From: Alviniconcha marisindica
Taxonomy: Eukaryota > Mollusca > Gastropoda > Provannidae
Direction: 5' to 3'
Length of the DNA stretch: 64,000 nt
Assembly (NCBI GenBank): GCA_018857735.1
Contig: JABMCL010003811.1
Span: 62,001 to 126,000, forward strand
In this document: positions 14,095 to 26,537 of the stretch, piece by piece
How positions within the stretch are numbered: position 1 is the stretch's first letter
Layout of the letters: the number at the start of each line of letters is the position of its first letter
Position numbers and translations under genes: made by a program
The notes under the pieces: generated by a model
Databases searched by the model: none
What the model saw: the letters and a program-made list of their open reading frames with translations, nothing else
Told to the model about the DNA's origin: nothing

Positions 14095-14870
14095 GGATTA
14101 TATTGTCAAGGTCAAGGTCACAGTGTGGGCTTATATAATCAAAATATGAGGGTTTCTGTTGTAATAGTTCTAACTAATGAGTCTTTTGCAACCAAACTTA
14201 ATTTGATGGTAGATCATCATAAGCAAAGAAGTGTCCAGTGAAAATATTGGTTTGCTGTATTCAGGGTCAATGTAACAGACGAGATTAAACATATCAATTA
14301 ATGTTAGTTTGGATGATATCTTATAAATCGCTGAACCTTGTGTAACCAAACCCAGCATGGCGATTCATCATTATAAGCGATTCATCATTATAAGCCAGAG
14401 TGTGATGTGTAAAAAAAGGGTTTCTATCTTCAAGGTCAACATCACAGTAGCTGAGTTGGGTTCATACAATGAAATCATGACTATTTCTGTTATATGTTCT
14501 GAACTGCTTATTTTTGGCGACCAACCTAGTTTGACAGTGCATACATGTTCATAAGCTGGAGTGTTTTGTGAAAAGGTTGTTTTGTTGTATTCAAGGTCAA
14601 GGTTACAGTGAAGGTTATGAACTCCAGTGAATGTTTGCCTGGACAATATCTCTGATTGATCAAACTTAGTATAGTGATGCCAGAGTATCATACAGAAATA
14701 TCATTTTGCTATGTTCAAGGTCAAAGCTACAATTGTTTCTACTAGAACTTCAAAAATACTGAAACTTTTGCAACCCAAATTAATCTGATGGTACATCATC
14801 ACAAGACAGGGTAAGATGCTGTGAAAAGATTTTCCTGCTTTTACTCAGGGTGTGAGACAGAGGATATGGC
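14095..14870 (+). repeat. Satellite array 1, ~155-bp unit with AGGTCA motifs
   Basis: The motif caaggtcaaggtcacag or a close variant recurs near 14,107, 14,262, 14,431, 14,593 and 14,717. Between copies are conserved phrases such as 'gcaaccaaacttaattt', 'atggtagatcatcataagc' and 'gtgtgatgtg(a)aaaa'. Spacing is roughly 124-169 bases. The same unit forms a second array in another intron near 49.4-50.2 kb, in the same orientation. The TCAAGGTCA core matches the extended half-site bound by monomeric nuclear receptors of the ERR/SF-1 type. Confidence 0.85.
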
Positions 14871-15128
14871 TTGGGTGACTGTGGACTAGATTGCCACCAT
14901 TCTTGGCCATCCCGATATCTGAAACAGGGATCAGTACCAGTTCCAATCAAGAAAATGTGGAAATGCTTTTGTAATGAATAAACTTGTTGATTTATTAGTC
15001 AGTGGTTTAAGTGTGTGATTCTTATATCCTTTTGTACTTGTAATGGTGTCTACATAACATGTGAGACAGATTACTAAATAATTGTGATTGGTTATTAACT
15101 TTAGAAAGCAAGAAACAAATATCCCTCT

Positions 15129-15162
<34 letters not shown>

Positions 15163-15263
15163 CAATCAAGCCGACTGGGCAGGCCTTTAAAAAGCCACAT
15201 GATGGGTGAAAATTTGAAGTAAAAGTTTTCAAACCAGGACATGCTTGGACTGTTGCTATACAT

Positions 15264-15295
<32 letters not shown>

Positions 15296-15816
15296 GATCT
15301 CAATATATATATGCATGTAAAAGGTTCAGAACAAGTTAGTGCAACACATCATCCACCCTCCCCCCCTCCAAATTACTTTGCAAAAGAAAAGAAAACTTAG
15401 AAATGTGTGATCTATTTCATGTATCTCTGTACTTCGAAGAAGACATTTTAAAGCGAAAGCGAAAAAATCGTAAAAGTGGCAGCAAAGTAATAAAAAACAT
15501 ATTTTTTTAATAAAGTAAGAAGTGACAGATACTCCTTCATTAATTAGATAATATTGTATCACAAAAAAGAAAAAAGAAAAAGAAAAGAAACAAACTGGCA
15601 AGAATGGCCACTGAGCCAACTCTATTCATGCATTTCTGGTGTCTTCTGTAACATGTAAGAAACTGATCTATGACCTAACATAATGCACCAGTAATCAAGT
15701 TCCTGTCACCCTGTCAATTTAGGTACACAAGAGATGTTTAGCTCATTTCCAAATAATAACATTAAAAAAATTCACACTTTGAATTTTTACCCTCTGTGAC
15801 ACAATTTTGACCAGTT

Positions 15817-15884
<68 letters not shown>

Positions 15885-15985
15885 CAAATACATGCATTAC
15901 TGATAATGGGTTGGTAGAATGAGAAGAAAGAAAACAACAAAATAATCTGTATGCAAAACAGAAGAGATGGGTTTTCAGTTTTGAC
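14871..15985. repeat. Intron sequence with TA, TC and AC microsatellites
   Basis: Contains (TA)n at about 15,130-15,160, (TC)n at about 15,264-15,298 and a ~60-base (AC)n at 15,822-15,882. No genes seen. Confidence 0.7.
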
Positions 15986-17640
15986 TTAAAAGAAGAGAAT
16001 GAGAATGAAGAAGAATGCCTGACAGAGAGAGGAAGAGAGTTCCAGATCACAGGTCCAGTGTATTAAAAAGACTCTCCCAGGGTCCTCCTGCCCATCCTAG
16101 GAACATGGATATCCAACTTCCAAGTATCTGAGGCTGAGTGAAGAGAGCGAGGAGAGTAGAGATGAAGCAACTCAGAGAGATATGGAGATACCAGAGCCAA
16201 TGTGGAAGCAGATGAGAGCTATTTTGTATTGAATCTGGCAGCTGATTGGTAGCCAGTGGAGATCATAGAGTAAAGTAGTGATGGGGGCAGATTGGGAGCT
16301 TTGCAGATGAGGCAAGCTGAGCAGTTGATCACTATTTAATTATATGAAGGAAAACCTGAAGAGAGCCAGCAAGGAGAGCATTACAACAATCAAGCATAGA
16401 GGGAACAAGAGAAAAAACACAGAGTTTTGGTGGCTTCAAAAGAAAGATACTGTTGGATTGAAGTGATCTGCCTGATTTCCAGTTAAGCAAGTTGACAGAG
16501 TTTGTTCACCTGTTCCTTCCGTGCAAACTGGCTGTCAAAAATGTCACCAAGGTTTTGAACTGCATTGGAAAATGGGATGTCACTCTGACACATAGTGAAG
16601 AAGGAAGATCAATTCCAGCAGCCTGTCAGAAGAACCTCTGTTTTATCATCATTTATCTCTGTTTTGTCATCATTTAACTGGTTTACTCTGAACTATCCAG
16701 ACCATCACATCTGAAATGCAGGATTCAATGGTTTGTGCCAGAGCGAAAGCTTTAGAAAGAGAATCAGATTTGTACAGTTCAGTATCATCCTCAAACATGT
16801 GATGAGAGACAGAGTGGTGACTGATTACGCCAGAAAGAGGCTGAGTATACAAAATGAAAAGAATTGGTACCTGGACAGAGCCCTGGGGGACCCCACATGT
16901 TAATGGTGAAGGAGAGAATTGTATTTAATTCCCAGTTACTACTTGTGTCCTGCCTCACAGCATGAACAGATGAAAGACAGATGAAGATCACAGTTACCAA
17001 AAGTGTTTTGAGGTGAGTCAGAAATATTATGATCGATAGCGCTGAAGGCAGCGCTTAGATCCAGAAGAGTCAGAATGGAGATAGAGCCAGAATCTGAAGC
17101 AGAGAGGAGAGTTGTCTCAGTACTGTGTTTTGGATGGCAAGCTGACTGGAAGGTGTACCAAAGATTGTTTTGATCCAGATTACAAAGAAGTTGGTCAAGA
17201 ACAATTTCTCAATACTTTTTGACAAAAAAGACAGATTTGAAGCAGGCCTAAAGTTTTTAAGCACATTTGTAGAGCCCCCCATCCCAAAAGGCTTTCACAG
17301 TGGCTGCTTTCATACAGGAGGGAAAAATGCTGTTCAACAAGGACTGGTTTACAATGGCAGTGAGCAGAGGAACAGGCTTTCACAGTGGCTGCTTTCATAC
17401 AGGAGGGAAAAATGCTGTTCAACAAGGACTGGTTTACAATGGCAGTGAGCAGAGGAACAATTTTGTCAGAACACTGAATAGTGGGACCTGTAAGATACAG
17501 AATATCACCCAGTCATGCACTTTACAGTAGAGACATGGCATATGGTAGGTGGGACATTGCATATGGTAGGTGGGTACTTGGACCCTTTCTGAATGAGTGA
17601 GAGAAACATCTTCAGCATGACAAGGCCGCACATTTAATTA
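15986..17640 (-). pseudogene. CR1-like non-LTR retrotransposon RT remnant
   Basis: Minus-strand blocks appear in RT order. FRPASNLSFLSKSIEK lies near 17,250 (the 'FRPVSNLPFLSKxIEK' motif); ADDTELYKSD-type catalytic sequence near 16,790 is degraded to FEDDTELYKSD; TQPLSGVISHHSVSHHM precedes it; and the C-terminal tail IWNSLPLSVRHSSSFS lies near 16,040. Frameshifts and an 85-bp internal tandem duplication show that the copy is dead. The (AC)n tract just beyond 15,882 lies at its 3' side. Confidence 0.8.
17289..17458. repeat. Perfect 85-bp tandem duplication inside the RT remnant
   Basis: 17,289-17,373 and 17,374-17,458 are identical over 85 bases. Because 85 is not a multiple of three, the duplication also shifts the RT frame. 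The identity suggests a recent event, or an assembly or sequencing artefact. Confidence 0.97.
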
Positions 17641-18389
17641 GGTCAGTGGTGTAATTTACAAGTTTTTGGTGCAGCTGTGCAAAAACTGTGTAAGTACATA
17701 TAAAAAAAAGTACATGATGCAGATACATTACCTTGTGTTTGCAAAGACAAGGCTATATGTAAGCAAAAAGGCTGAAACTGTATGAAGAGCTCTAATTGGC
17801 ACAATAATTAATTAGATCATTTCATAACATCATCCATATGATGTTACATTTACAAGAAGTAAATAAGTAACTTGGTGTTTTACGCCCAGACAGCCATTCT
17901 CAAAAAAGAAAACAATCCAGCCAAGGCAAATATCTTTAGTTTACACATCAACAATTTTCTATATCTTCCTAAACCAGTCTAAGACTGTTTTCAACTGAAG
18001 GCAATATCTTGTGCTGTCTAGGGGAGATTATTTAAGCAGGTAAAGGTTTATTTTCCGTCACGGAAAACTGATAATTAGTTACTGTTTTCCTGGATGTAAA
18101 ATCACCAAATATGGCACTGTTGCACTGTTGTTACAAAATGGGTATTAAATTAGGTCAGCCCCTCACCTACTGTTTACCAGGATGACAGTTTGCTCCTCAG
18201 TTCCAGAAATATGAGATGCAGCACCTAAAAGGGAAACCAAACAGAGCAGCTGCTGTCAGCTGTAGACTTTAGGGCTTGTCAGATGTAGACTTAACACACT
18301 GATACGTTCAAAGGACTGTGCTCAAAATAGTTATTAGACTGGCCTACCAGATTTCAGATTTGATAATGCATAAATTATACTAGTCCTGA
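17641..18389. other. Intron sequence
   Basis: No gene recognised. A palindromic-looking 'cttggtgttttacgcc' phrase near 17,870 resembles sequence I associate with molluscan dispersed repeats, but this is weak. Confidence 0.4.
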
Positions 18390-21300
18390 GAGCTGTATTC
18401 ACTGCAGGTGGAGAGGGCAGTGCATTGCAGGTTTGCCCCGGCATATTTGCAGCATTGTCTGCAGCCATGTTCAGAAATTGAATCAGCTCATAGCATGACT
18501 ACACCTGCTGAAGTGTTGTCCACAGAGGTTTCCATGTCTTATTCCCATCTTGTTTCCAGCCTCAGGCAGCAGGAGATGGAAGCACTGTTTTTTCTTCTTC
18601 TGAAGACACTGTGCCCAAACATGACCAGGGACCATATGAATGAGGAGCAAATAGCCTCCTAAGAGGGTTTATCTTCTAAACGGCGAGGACACTGAAAACA
18701 ATTGGCATTTGTGAAATGCAAATAGGGCTATCTGACCAGCATAAATGCATTTAAAGTTATAGTATCAGTCCTCTATCTGCCTTTAGCTTATTTGCTCATC
18801 ATGTATATGGACTCAGCATGGTAGACTACCTGTAGGAGATTTTGCCTCCAAGCTGCTGTTGTTGTTGGGATGTTTTCTAGCAACATTCTTTGTTGAGCAG
18901 AGAGTTTCTGTCTGGCCTCATCCACTTTAGAACTACACTGGTGTGTTCATGCATGGAGTGCAATGAGCATGCTGTTGCAGTATGGATATATATTTGTATT
19001 CTACAAATCTTTGTCATCGTCATCATCATCATTGACAACAGATTTTTCATCTCTCAGTCATTTTCATCGGAGTATTCGTCAGGGTGCCTGGTGTGTCCAT
19101 CACTGCTAAGAAGACACCTGGAACATCTGGAGAAATGGACAAGTTGTTCCAAGCTGTTCTTCCCACTGTTGTTAAAAAAGGAAACAGTATCTCGTCCAGT
19201 GAAGGCATAAAATGCTGGAAGTACCTTCTTGGTCCGATCTGTGCAGCATTCTGATGAGCTGGAACACACCTGAAGTGTTTTCCTCTTCCTAGTGCAACCT
19301 AGATCGCTGTGGCAGCATAAGGCAAGGACATCGGCATCTGTGGTTCAGATCAGCTTTCCTGTTCCAGGTGCAACCTAGATCGCTGTGGCAGCATAAGGCA
19401 AGGATATATGCATCTGTGGTTCAGATCAGCTTTCCTGTTCCAAATGCAACCCAGATCGCTGTGGCAGCATAAGGCATTGACATCTGTATGTGTGGTTCAG
19501 ATCAAGATCTTGTCCAAGCCTTCACCTGCTCAATCTGCAAGGTGAAGCACAATCCTCATGTTGGCCTTCTCCTGTGAGCAGACTTCAAGTCTGCCTGTGT
19601 CTTTGCTGTGAGGGATACTGACCGCCTCATCACTTCACATAATAACCAGTGTCTTTCCCTGTGCATCAACTTTCTCAGTTGCTCTCTGTGCAGTGTACTG
19701 AAATAATTCAGTTTTGTTGTCATCCACTCAGAGGAAAATGTGCCAGTTTCTTGGTAACAAAGCAGGTGGCAACATTCTTCTGTGCACTCCACACTGTCTG
19801 TTCTCTTTAATATTAGCCTTCAGACTCTCAGCACTGTATATGTCAAAAAGTGTCAGCACAGATGCAAGGTTTCTCAACGAATATCACAGAAATAATATCT
19901 TATGAAAATGCTCTTCAACTGTCTTTGTATGTTTCGGTGACAACATCTGCACAACTGTTGCCTCATCAAGAACTTCCACATCAGCTTCTAGAAAGACAAA
20001 GAAATTAGCACAACTGCAACATCAGTCAGGCTCCCAATATCTTCTTGTTTATTTTCAACAGCACTGCATGGTGTCATCAAACACCTCAGCTGGAACATCA
20101 GACAGACAGATCTTCAGGCAAAGCAGCGTCAGCAACTACAAATATGGTGCTTGTTGATGAAGTCACCATTGGCATTTGAGATGTTAGGTGGTCCAGTGCA
20201 GTAGCAGAAAACAAGCATTTAGTTTTTTTGCCACAAATAATCCAGAACAGAAATGGTGGATTATGTCAGAGGGGTGTTTCTTATGGGCTAATGCTGTCAT
20301 GTCTTGGATGTGAACAAAGAGCCACTGAGCATAGTTGATATGGTTCATGGCAGACATCCAAAGCATCAGCTTTGTCAGCCATTGTACGTACATTCTGAAG
20401 TCACCTGAACAGATCAAGAAAATGAACTGCAGAATGGTTGGCTGAAAGTCAAAAACTGTATGCAAATTGTGGCTGCTTGTTTGTCATCTTCTTCAATTAA
20501 CTCTTGAAAGTTGAGGACTGTGAGTAGAAGGCTCTGATTCCAAGAAGCTTGCGTGGGCTCGTCACTGCAAAATGTACAGTGCAGCTGCAGTAACCTGGTG
20601 AGCATACCTTGTTCTGATCAGGTGAGTTGTCTTGACCAAGGACTCAGCAACATCAGAAGACACAATAGTACCCCAGAAGACATGATTCCAGTGTTCCACT
20701 CTGTACCATTCAGCCATTCCGCAAGTGTTTTGAATGCTGGCATCTCTATGTAGGAGACCCCCTAACATGACAAAATGTCTCTCAACACATGTGTCTGGCC
20801 AATGACTACTGGATACCTTTAGCTAGGACATAGAGTGGCTGGCCATGACAAGCACATGTGTTTGTTCTTGGTTGAGATGAAGGATTGCTTCCATTACAAA
20901 AATGCATGTCATGTTCAATTAATGCCATACTGTTTGTACTGTCCCAGAGGAGAGGCAACAGTCCAGTGACAGAAGTTGGCATATCAGCGCTTTGCTGAAG
21001 AAATCCATGGAATGCAGCCCATGATAAGCAATCCTTTTAGTCCACTGCCAAAGAGGCTAGAACATGTTTCAGCCATGCATATTGCCTTTCATGGTCTTGA
21101 GCATCTGGAGTGATACTGGGGACTGGCAACTGAGCAGGGTGATTATGTAGTTCATAGTAGAAAGATTTCCTCTCGCACATGGATACTGTTGACTGTGACG
21201 ATTATATTGGGAGACAAATGCTACCACGGGATCATCTGCTAGGCTCAATGATCAATCAAAATTTCGAATCAGTATGATTTTATGGCACAGCCAGGATGCC

Positions 21301-21480
21301 GTCAGTTACACACTGCAGATGTTTACTTCATGGTGTCACACATGCCCCAGATGTAATGTTAGAATGTTTACCCACATAGAATTTTGTTTTCAACAGTCAG
21401 TGTATTTTCCATCTCTTGTTACAGGACAACATTTCTCTCAACAACAATGCAAATAAAAGATAACTTGCATGTTCAGTATT
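18390..21480 (-). pseudogene. Mobile-looking protein family of unknown function, copy A
   Basis: Minus-strand blocks, in order: SLVKTTHLIRTRYAHQVTAA near 20,640; MSAMNHINYAQWLFVHIQDM near 20,350, followed by H-x-F-x-x-G-L-F-V-A-K-K; LPAFYAFTGRDTVSFFNNSG near 19,220; and near 18,500-18,420 a decayed tail with WKPLWTTL and a Cys-rich stretch (CKYAGANLQC). I recall this block order (NYAxW…, AFxAxTGCDTxSxF, W-T-T-L-P, Cys-rich tail) from multi-copy hypothetical proteins in cnidarians and molluscs. Their function is unknown to me. Many stops and frameshifts are present. Confidence 0.6.
19292..19515. repeat. Three tandem copies of a 76-bp unit
   Basis: The unit starting gtgcaacctagatcgctgtg begins at 19,292, 19,368 and 19,444, with the third copy more diverged. 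It lies within copy A of the unknown protein family and interrupts its coding order. Confidence 0.93.
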
Positions 21481-22395
21481 GCTTTGTACATAATGATGAG
21501 AGAGAAAGGGGGAGGGGTGGTGTTGTTGCACCAATTTTCTAGTGGGTGCAACAAACACCAGCACCTTTCAAAGCAGCAAACAAGGCTGGAACCAAAAATG
21601 TAAATTCTCTGTGTGTTTCAAAGTAGCACTGGTGGCATGCTCATGACCCCATGTGCAGCCCATGAAGTCGGCCTCTGTAGTGTGTAACCTATGGTGTCCT
21701 GGCTATGCCATAAAAGCACCAATTGGAAATTTGTATTGATCACTGAGCCTAGCAGAGGATCTTGTGATTGTGTTTCTCTCTCCTAACATAATTGTCACAG
21801 TCAGTAGTATCCATGTGCAAGAGGAAACCTTTCTACTAAGAATGCATAATCATCCTGCTTGCTAGTCTTGCTACAAGCAGTAGGAATGTTGGAATAATAA
21901 TAATAATAATAATGTACCTTTATCATGCGCTCATCAACACCCTGAGTGTTCACATGATACATATTAACCTAAATATGATATTCTATACATATGTAGAGCA
22001 TAGTCCTACCAAAACAATTTACAAAAAATATTTTTTAAAAAAAAAAAAAAAAAGCACTAAAAACACACACACACACACACACCACACACACACCACACAA
22101 CACACACACCCCAAAACACACACAAAACCCCTTTTACAAAACACAAAAGGCAAAACACAAAAAAAACAAAGGGCAAAAACAAAGAAAGCAAAAAAAAACT
22201 GTAAAAAAAAAAAAAAAAGATTTTAAAAAAAACCGTCCCAAAAAAACCCCCCCCCCCCCCCCCCCCCCCGCGGCGCCCGGGGGCAAAGTTAGTCAAAAAA
22301 TTTTTTTAAAAAGGGGGGGGCCAAAAATTTTTGGGGGGGAACCGGGGAAAAGCGGGGGAAAAATTTTATTTTTTTGTTGGATTTCCAGATGCGGT
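21481..22395. repeat. Low-complexity and low-quality-looking tract
   Basis: Starts with unrecognised sequence and (TAA)n near 21,895, then an A run and CA repeats. From about 22,190 to 22,375 it becomes a chain of homopolymers: 16 A, 23 C at 22,247-22,269, G and T runs. This does not look like ordinary genomic sequence and may reflect consensus errors. Confidence 0.7.
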
Positions 22396-24051
22396 GTCAG
22401 AGAAAAAGCTAGTGTAGAGCGGAGGTAGACATGCACAGTTCAGAGGGGTAAGAAAGCCCAGAACTACTTATAGCACGAAACACATAAAGCGACTTAATTT
22501 CGTTCTGAAATGGGAAGCCATGCATTTTTTCCCAGGAGAGGGGTTTGGTGGGGGGGGGTCCCAAGAGAAAAGTCTTGCAGCAAAGTTCTGAATTTTCTGG
22601 AGGGGTTGGATGACAGAATTAGGGTACCCATGGGGGAGACACTCAGTAGTCAAGCTGTGAGGGATATAGGAAGTAACAAAGTCTTGGTTTCTCTTCAATG
22701 AGAAACCTGGGATTGAACTAATGCATTTAAGCTTGAAATAAGAGTTTGGCAGATTTTTATGACATGCTTCTTCATGGACATTTTTGATCAAGAATGAACC
22801 CAAGGGTTTCCCTTGGCAGAATCAGAAAAGGGGATGGGGGCCCAAGGTAAGAATCGGGGGGGAAAGGGTAGAAGGTTTCAGGAAAAACAAAAAGGGAAAA
22901 AAGAAGATTTCTTTTGTTGTTTTCAGTTTGAGTGTTTTTCCGTCATCATGTTTTTTTTGTGTCTGTGCATCATTGAGTTTTTTGGTGGGTTGGTCACTTA
23001 AATGAGAGGGCGGATTTTGGAGCGTGTTCAGGAAAAGCTGATGGTTTACAGGGTGGTTAGCTTTTAAAAAAATGGACGGAAAAAGAATGGGCCCCCAGTA
23101 CTGACCCCTGAGGCACCCCTACATGAGCTGTGAGGGTGACAAAGAGATTTATTGACAAAGTGGACTATATCTGTCTGGAGGTATGATGCCTTTGGGAAAT
23201 GCAGTAGACTAAAACCCAAAAACAGATTTTAGGGGGAAAGGAGAATTTGGTGGTCAATAGTGTCCAAGGCAGCAGAAAGATCCAACAAAAGAAGAACAAA
23301 AATGTTGTCATTGTCCAGAGCGGAGAGAATATCATTTACAATATGTAACAAAACGGTCTCAGTGCTGTGTCCTGCTGATATGCTGACTGAAAGGGATTGC
23401 TGAGGTTGTTTTCTTGGAGATGGGAGAGAAGTTTGTGGAGAATGACTTTTTCAAGGATTTTGGAAACTGTTCAAGGAGACATTTGCTTCATGAACTTCAA
23501 CAGATTCTTTGGTGACTCTATCAAATCTGCATAAAGGTGTACTGGAGAAATGATACTCACAAAGTACAAAGATTATGCGAAGTGGGATAAAAAAATGAAC
23601 TCACTGAACTCATGAAATCATGGATTTGGTGAATCTTGTTGACAAAAACAGTCAGAAAAGACCTGTGGAAGTTGATAAATGGGGTAGGCAGAAGGCAGTG
23701 GGGTGGATGTAATCTTGCTTAACAGATTGTTGGTTAATTTATACAGTTGAGCTGGTGGGCACTTTAACACTGTAAAAGATGGACTTTGCATTGCGGACAA
23801 AATGGCTGATTTTATGTTTGATGGAGATCATGATTTCTTTGTGAATTGTCAATCCAGTGGAGAGCCAGCGTCTCTGCATGTGCATGACATCTCTCTTGCT
23901 TCATGGAGCATAGCTCCAATGCGATGGAGGAGTACCAAGGTGAATGATGACAGTGGGTCACCTGATGCAGGGATAATGGGGCATGAGTATTGAGAAGATA
24001 CTGCATCTCTGTGTTCAACTGATCCACTCGGATGTCAGGCTGGGTAGTTGT
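22396..24051 (-). pseudogene. CR1-like retrotransposon, RT half (left of the nested LTR element)
   Basis: Minus-strand blocks: VDQLNTEMQYLLNTHAPL near 24,020 (the connector 'LLDKHAPL' that precedes RT in CR1-like elements); VSKILEKVILHKLLSHLQ with NPFQSAYQ near 23,460-23,390; and LQKIQNFAARL near 22,580. Its 5' half with the endonuclease lies at 28,806-29,590. The two halves join in frame if the LTR element and one 5-bp duplication are removed. The part at 22,500-23,250 has many homopolymer-type frameshifts. Confidence 0.8.
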
Positions 24052-24237
24052 TTTGGTGTCTTGCACCATCTCTGTCCGTTGAAACTCTGGATCATGGTTA
24101 GGTGGGTGTTTTTCCAGTTAGTGTCACTGCGCATGTTTTGTGTATATCAAGTTGCTTAGTACCGACGCATGTGCAAATATCACTATAAGGGAGATAATGC
24201 TGATTAACATTATTTTGTCTGCTAGTTGGACATTACA
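24052..24237 (-). repeat. 3' LTR of the Steamer-like element
   Basis: 186 bp, starting TGTAATGTCC on the minus strand. It matches the other LTR except for 12 substitutions and an extra 12 bases near 24,161-24,173. It is directly preceded by a purine tract on the minus strand. Confidence 0.88.
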
Positions 24238-24254
24238 TCCCTTCTCACCTTTGA
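24238..24254 (-). other. Polypurine tract
   Basis: The minus strand reads CAAAGGTGAGAAGGGA directly before TGTAATG of the 3' LTR. This is the expected place and composition for the plus-strand primer of reverse transcription. Confidence 0.8.
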
Positions 24255-24469
24255 ATGCATACTGAAGAGGAGATAAAACTACACAGTTACATTAATTGAT
24301 GTACATCTTGAATCTTCGTCTATTTGTTGAAAATAAAATCCAAATAATTAAAAGTCTCTTTGTTGTTTTCCACATTGTGTTAAATACGTGAGGAGATTTT
24401 TTTTTTTTTGTTTTCTTTCTTCTCTCTCAATATTCATATTGTTCTCGTTATTGTGGAATATTAAACTCT

Positions 24470-25600
24470 CTGAGGTTTAACTATTCAGAACATAGTTGCT
24501 CAAACATGCTGGAGCCTTCCGAACACAGACAGGTCGCTGCGCTGCAGGTGTTGGATTGGTAATGTCAGCTGGTGTAGCTGCAACTGGACCTGGTATAGCT
24601 GTGGCTGTTGACCTCCTGGACCTCGGCGTGGCTGAAGCCTGGGGTCTTGATAAGGGCTGTACTTGGGACCTCAGTGATCGCAGTGTCTGCCATGATGAAC
24701 AGTGTGTTTGGACTAACAGGACCGTCTCAGGATTCAGAAACTCTTCTTCCTCCTCTTCTTCAGGAATATAGGCACATGCTTTGGGATGCACCTGAAGTGC
24801 GATGACTTGCGGACAATGCGGTGTGACTTATTTTGGCTGTGATCATGCTGCCCTTCTTCTGCACGATGATGTAGGGTTTGGGGTTGAACAGGGGTTTCAG
24901 CTTATTGGTCTTGGGTTGTTTGACCAATACATGATCACCAGGGTTGAGATCTGAAGGCTTGGCGTGACGTTTCGTCCTTCATCTTCTGCTTGCTTGTCAT
25001 TCTGTACCATTCGGAAATGTAGGGATGCAGAGGGGTCAGAGTGCGGAAGGGGTCGTTCAGGGAGGTCGACTCGCATTTTCCAGCCTGTGAGGGCTTCAAA
25101 AGGAGAGACATGGGTCGAGCTATGGGGTGTAGCTCTGTAATGCCTCAGAAACTGGGGAAGTTGATTCTTCCAGTTAGAGTTCTCAGCTGTTGCTGCTCAG
25201 ACATGCTTATTCAGTGTCGCCATGAATCATTCTGCTTCACCATTTGCTTCTGGCCACAGAGGAGTTATCTTACGGTGATGAAACCCAAAGTCTTTGCTGA
25301 ATGTCTGGAACTTATTTCCATTGAAGGGCAGGCCATTATTAGTTTTCACTACATAGGGATACCATGGCAAGAAAAGATCATGTCAAGATGTGGAATAACA
25401 GTTTTGGCAGAGGTAGATGAAATGACATCAACTTCTGGGAACCTGCTATACTCATCAATGATGACAAGAAGGTATTCCCCTGATGGGAAGGGACCTGCAA
25501 GGTCGCTGCAACTTCCATCATGGCCAGAGGGTAGAGTTGTCATGGAAAGGGTTTGGGGTTCCCCGCCAAACACGGAATGCATGATTTGACCGCCTGTTCA
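24470..25600 (-). pseudogene. Integrase core and C-terminal region
   Basis: Minus-strand translation shows the integrase catalytic-core signature DLAGPFPSGEYLLVIIDEYS near 25,490. In another frame near 25,340-25,230 are NGLPFNGNKF and WPEANGEAE, which hold the later acidic residue. HYRATPHSSTHVSPFEAL follows near 25,130, then a basic, Pro/Arg/Ser-rich tail with an acidic EEEEEEE run near 24,750. Frameshifts separate these pieces. Confidence 0.8.
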
Positions 25601-25956
25601 ACTTCCTTGTCGATCCCAGGAAACCAGACTTTCTCTCTAATCAGCTGTTTTGTCTTCACTATTGCTTGGTGAGGAGCATGTGCGATTTCAATGACCTTCT
25701 TCCGTAGAGAATCGGGGATGATCAGTCTATGATCATGTAGAATCACACCACAGGATACAGAGAGTTCATCTTTGAATCTGACGTAGTTGGTGAGATCTTT
25801 CGTCCACTGGCCTGTCTGGATCACTTTAGCTAGCTTCCTTATCATAGAGTCATTCTGTGTCTCTTTGCAAACTTCTTCCAGCGTCATCGACTTTGGAACT
25901 GCATTCTTGCAAACATAGTTGATGTATGCTTCTGCTGCATTCTTATGTTTTGACAT
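25540..25956 (-). pseudogene. Integrase N-terminal zinc-binding domain and RNase H-IN linker
   Basis: About 138 open codons hold the HHCC domain: HAPHQAIVKTKQLI, then REKVWFPGIDKEVEQ and CIPCL. The catalytic core follows in a different frame starting near 25,580. The frame overlaps the end of RNase H. Confidence 0.85.
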
Positions 25957-26312
25957 AATCAGCGGGGTTGAGATCCTTTTGTCCAGGACAATATTTCAGT
26001 GTCATGTCATATGGAGTGAGCCAGAGACGCCATCTCTCAGTGCGATTGGTCGCTGATTTTTTACTCTTGCAGGGGTTTGTGGTCAGTGTCGACTGTGAAA
26101 TTCGATCCATACAGGTATAGATGAAAATGTTTGACACCGAAGACAATGGCTAGCATTTCCCTGTCTGTCTGTGAATACCTCTGTTTTACATCTGTCAGCG
26201 CTCTGCTGGTGTAAGCGATGATTTTGCCCTCTTGTGCTAGGGTCGCACCCACACCAATGAGGTTGGCATCAACAGGAACTTCTGTCTGCTTGGCAGGATT
26301 GAAATACACCAT
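25943..26312 (-). pseudogene. RNase H domain
   Basis: Contains TEVPVDANLIGVGATLAQEG, where the catalytic first Asp is kept; IIAYTSRALTDVKQRYSQ; EMLAIVFGVKHFHLYLYG, with the Glu; and TDHKPL, with the Asp. After a frameshift it continues with RWRLWLTPYDMTLKYCPGQ and NPADY. All are classic Ty3/gypsy RNase H signatures. Confidence 0.88.
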
Positions 26313-26537
26313 GACTTGTGTACTGGCTAATGTTTCTTTGATGGTGTCGAATGCTTCTTGTTCCTACTGTGTCCACTCCCATGGAACATCTTTCTTTGTC
26401 AGCCTGCGGAGAGGTTCTATCCGTGATGCGAAGTCAGGGATGAAACGCGCAACATACTGCGCCATTCTAGGAAGGACCAAATTTCGTTGCCATTTTTTGG
26501 AGTTTCACAGTTGACAGTTGTGTCTATCTTCTTCAGA

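Noticed and set aside
22057..22296. Open frames with runs of F, K and G near the poly-C tract
   Set aside because: They cross homopolymers in a region that looks like bad consensus sequence.
25041..25589. 182-codon open frame on the + strand
   Set aside because: Shadow of the integrase region, which is clearly coded on the minus strand with the GPFPSGEYLLVIIDEYS signature.
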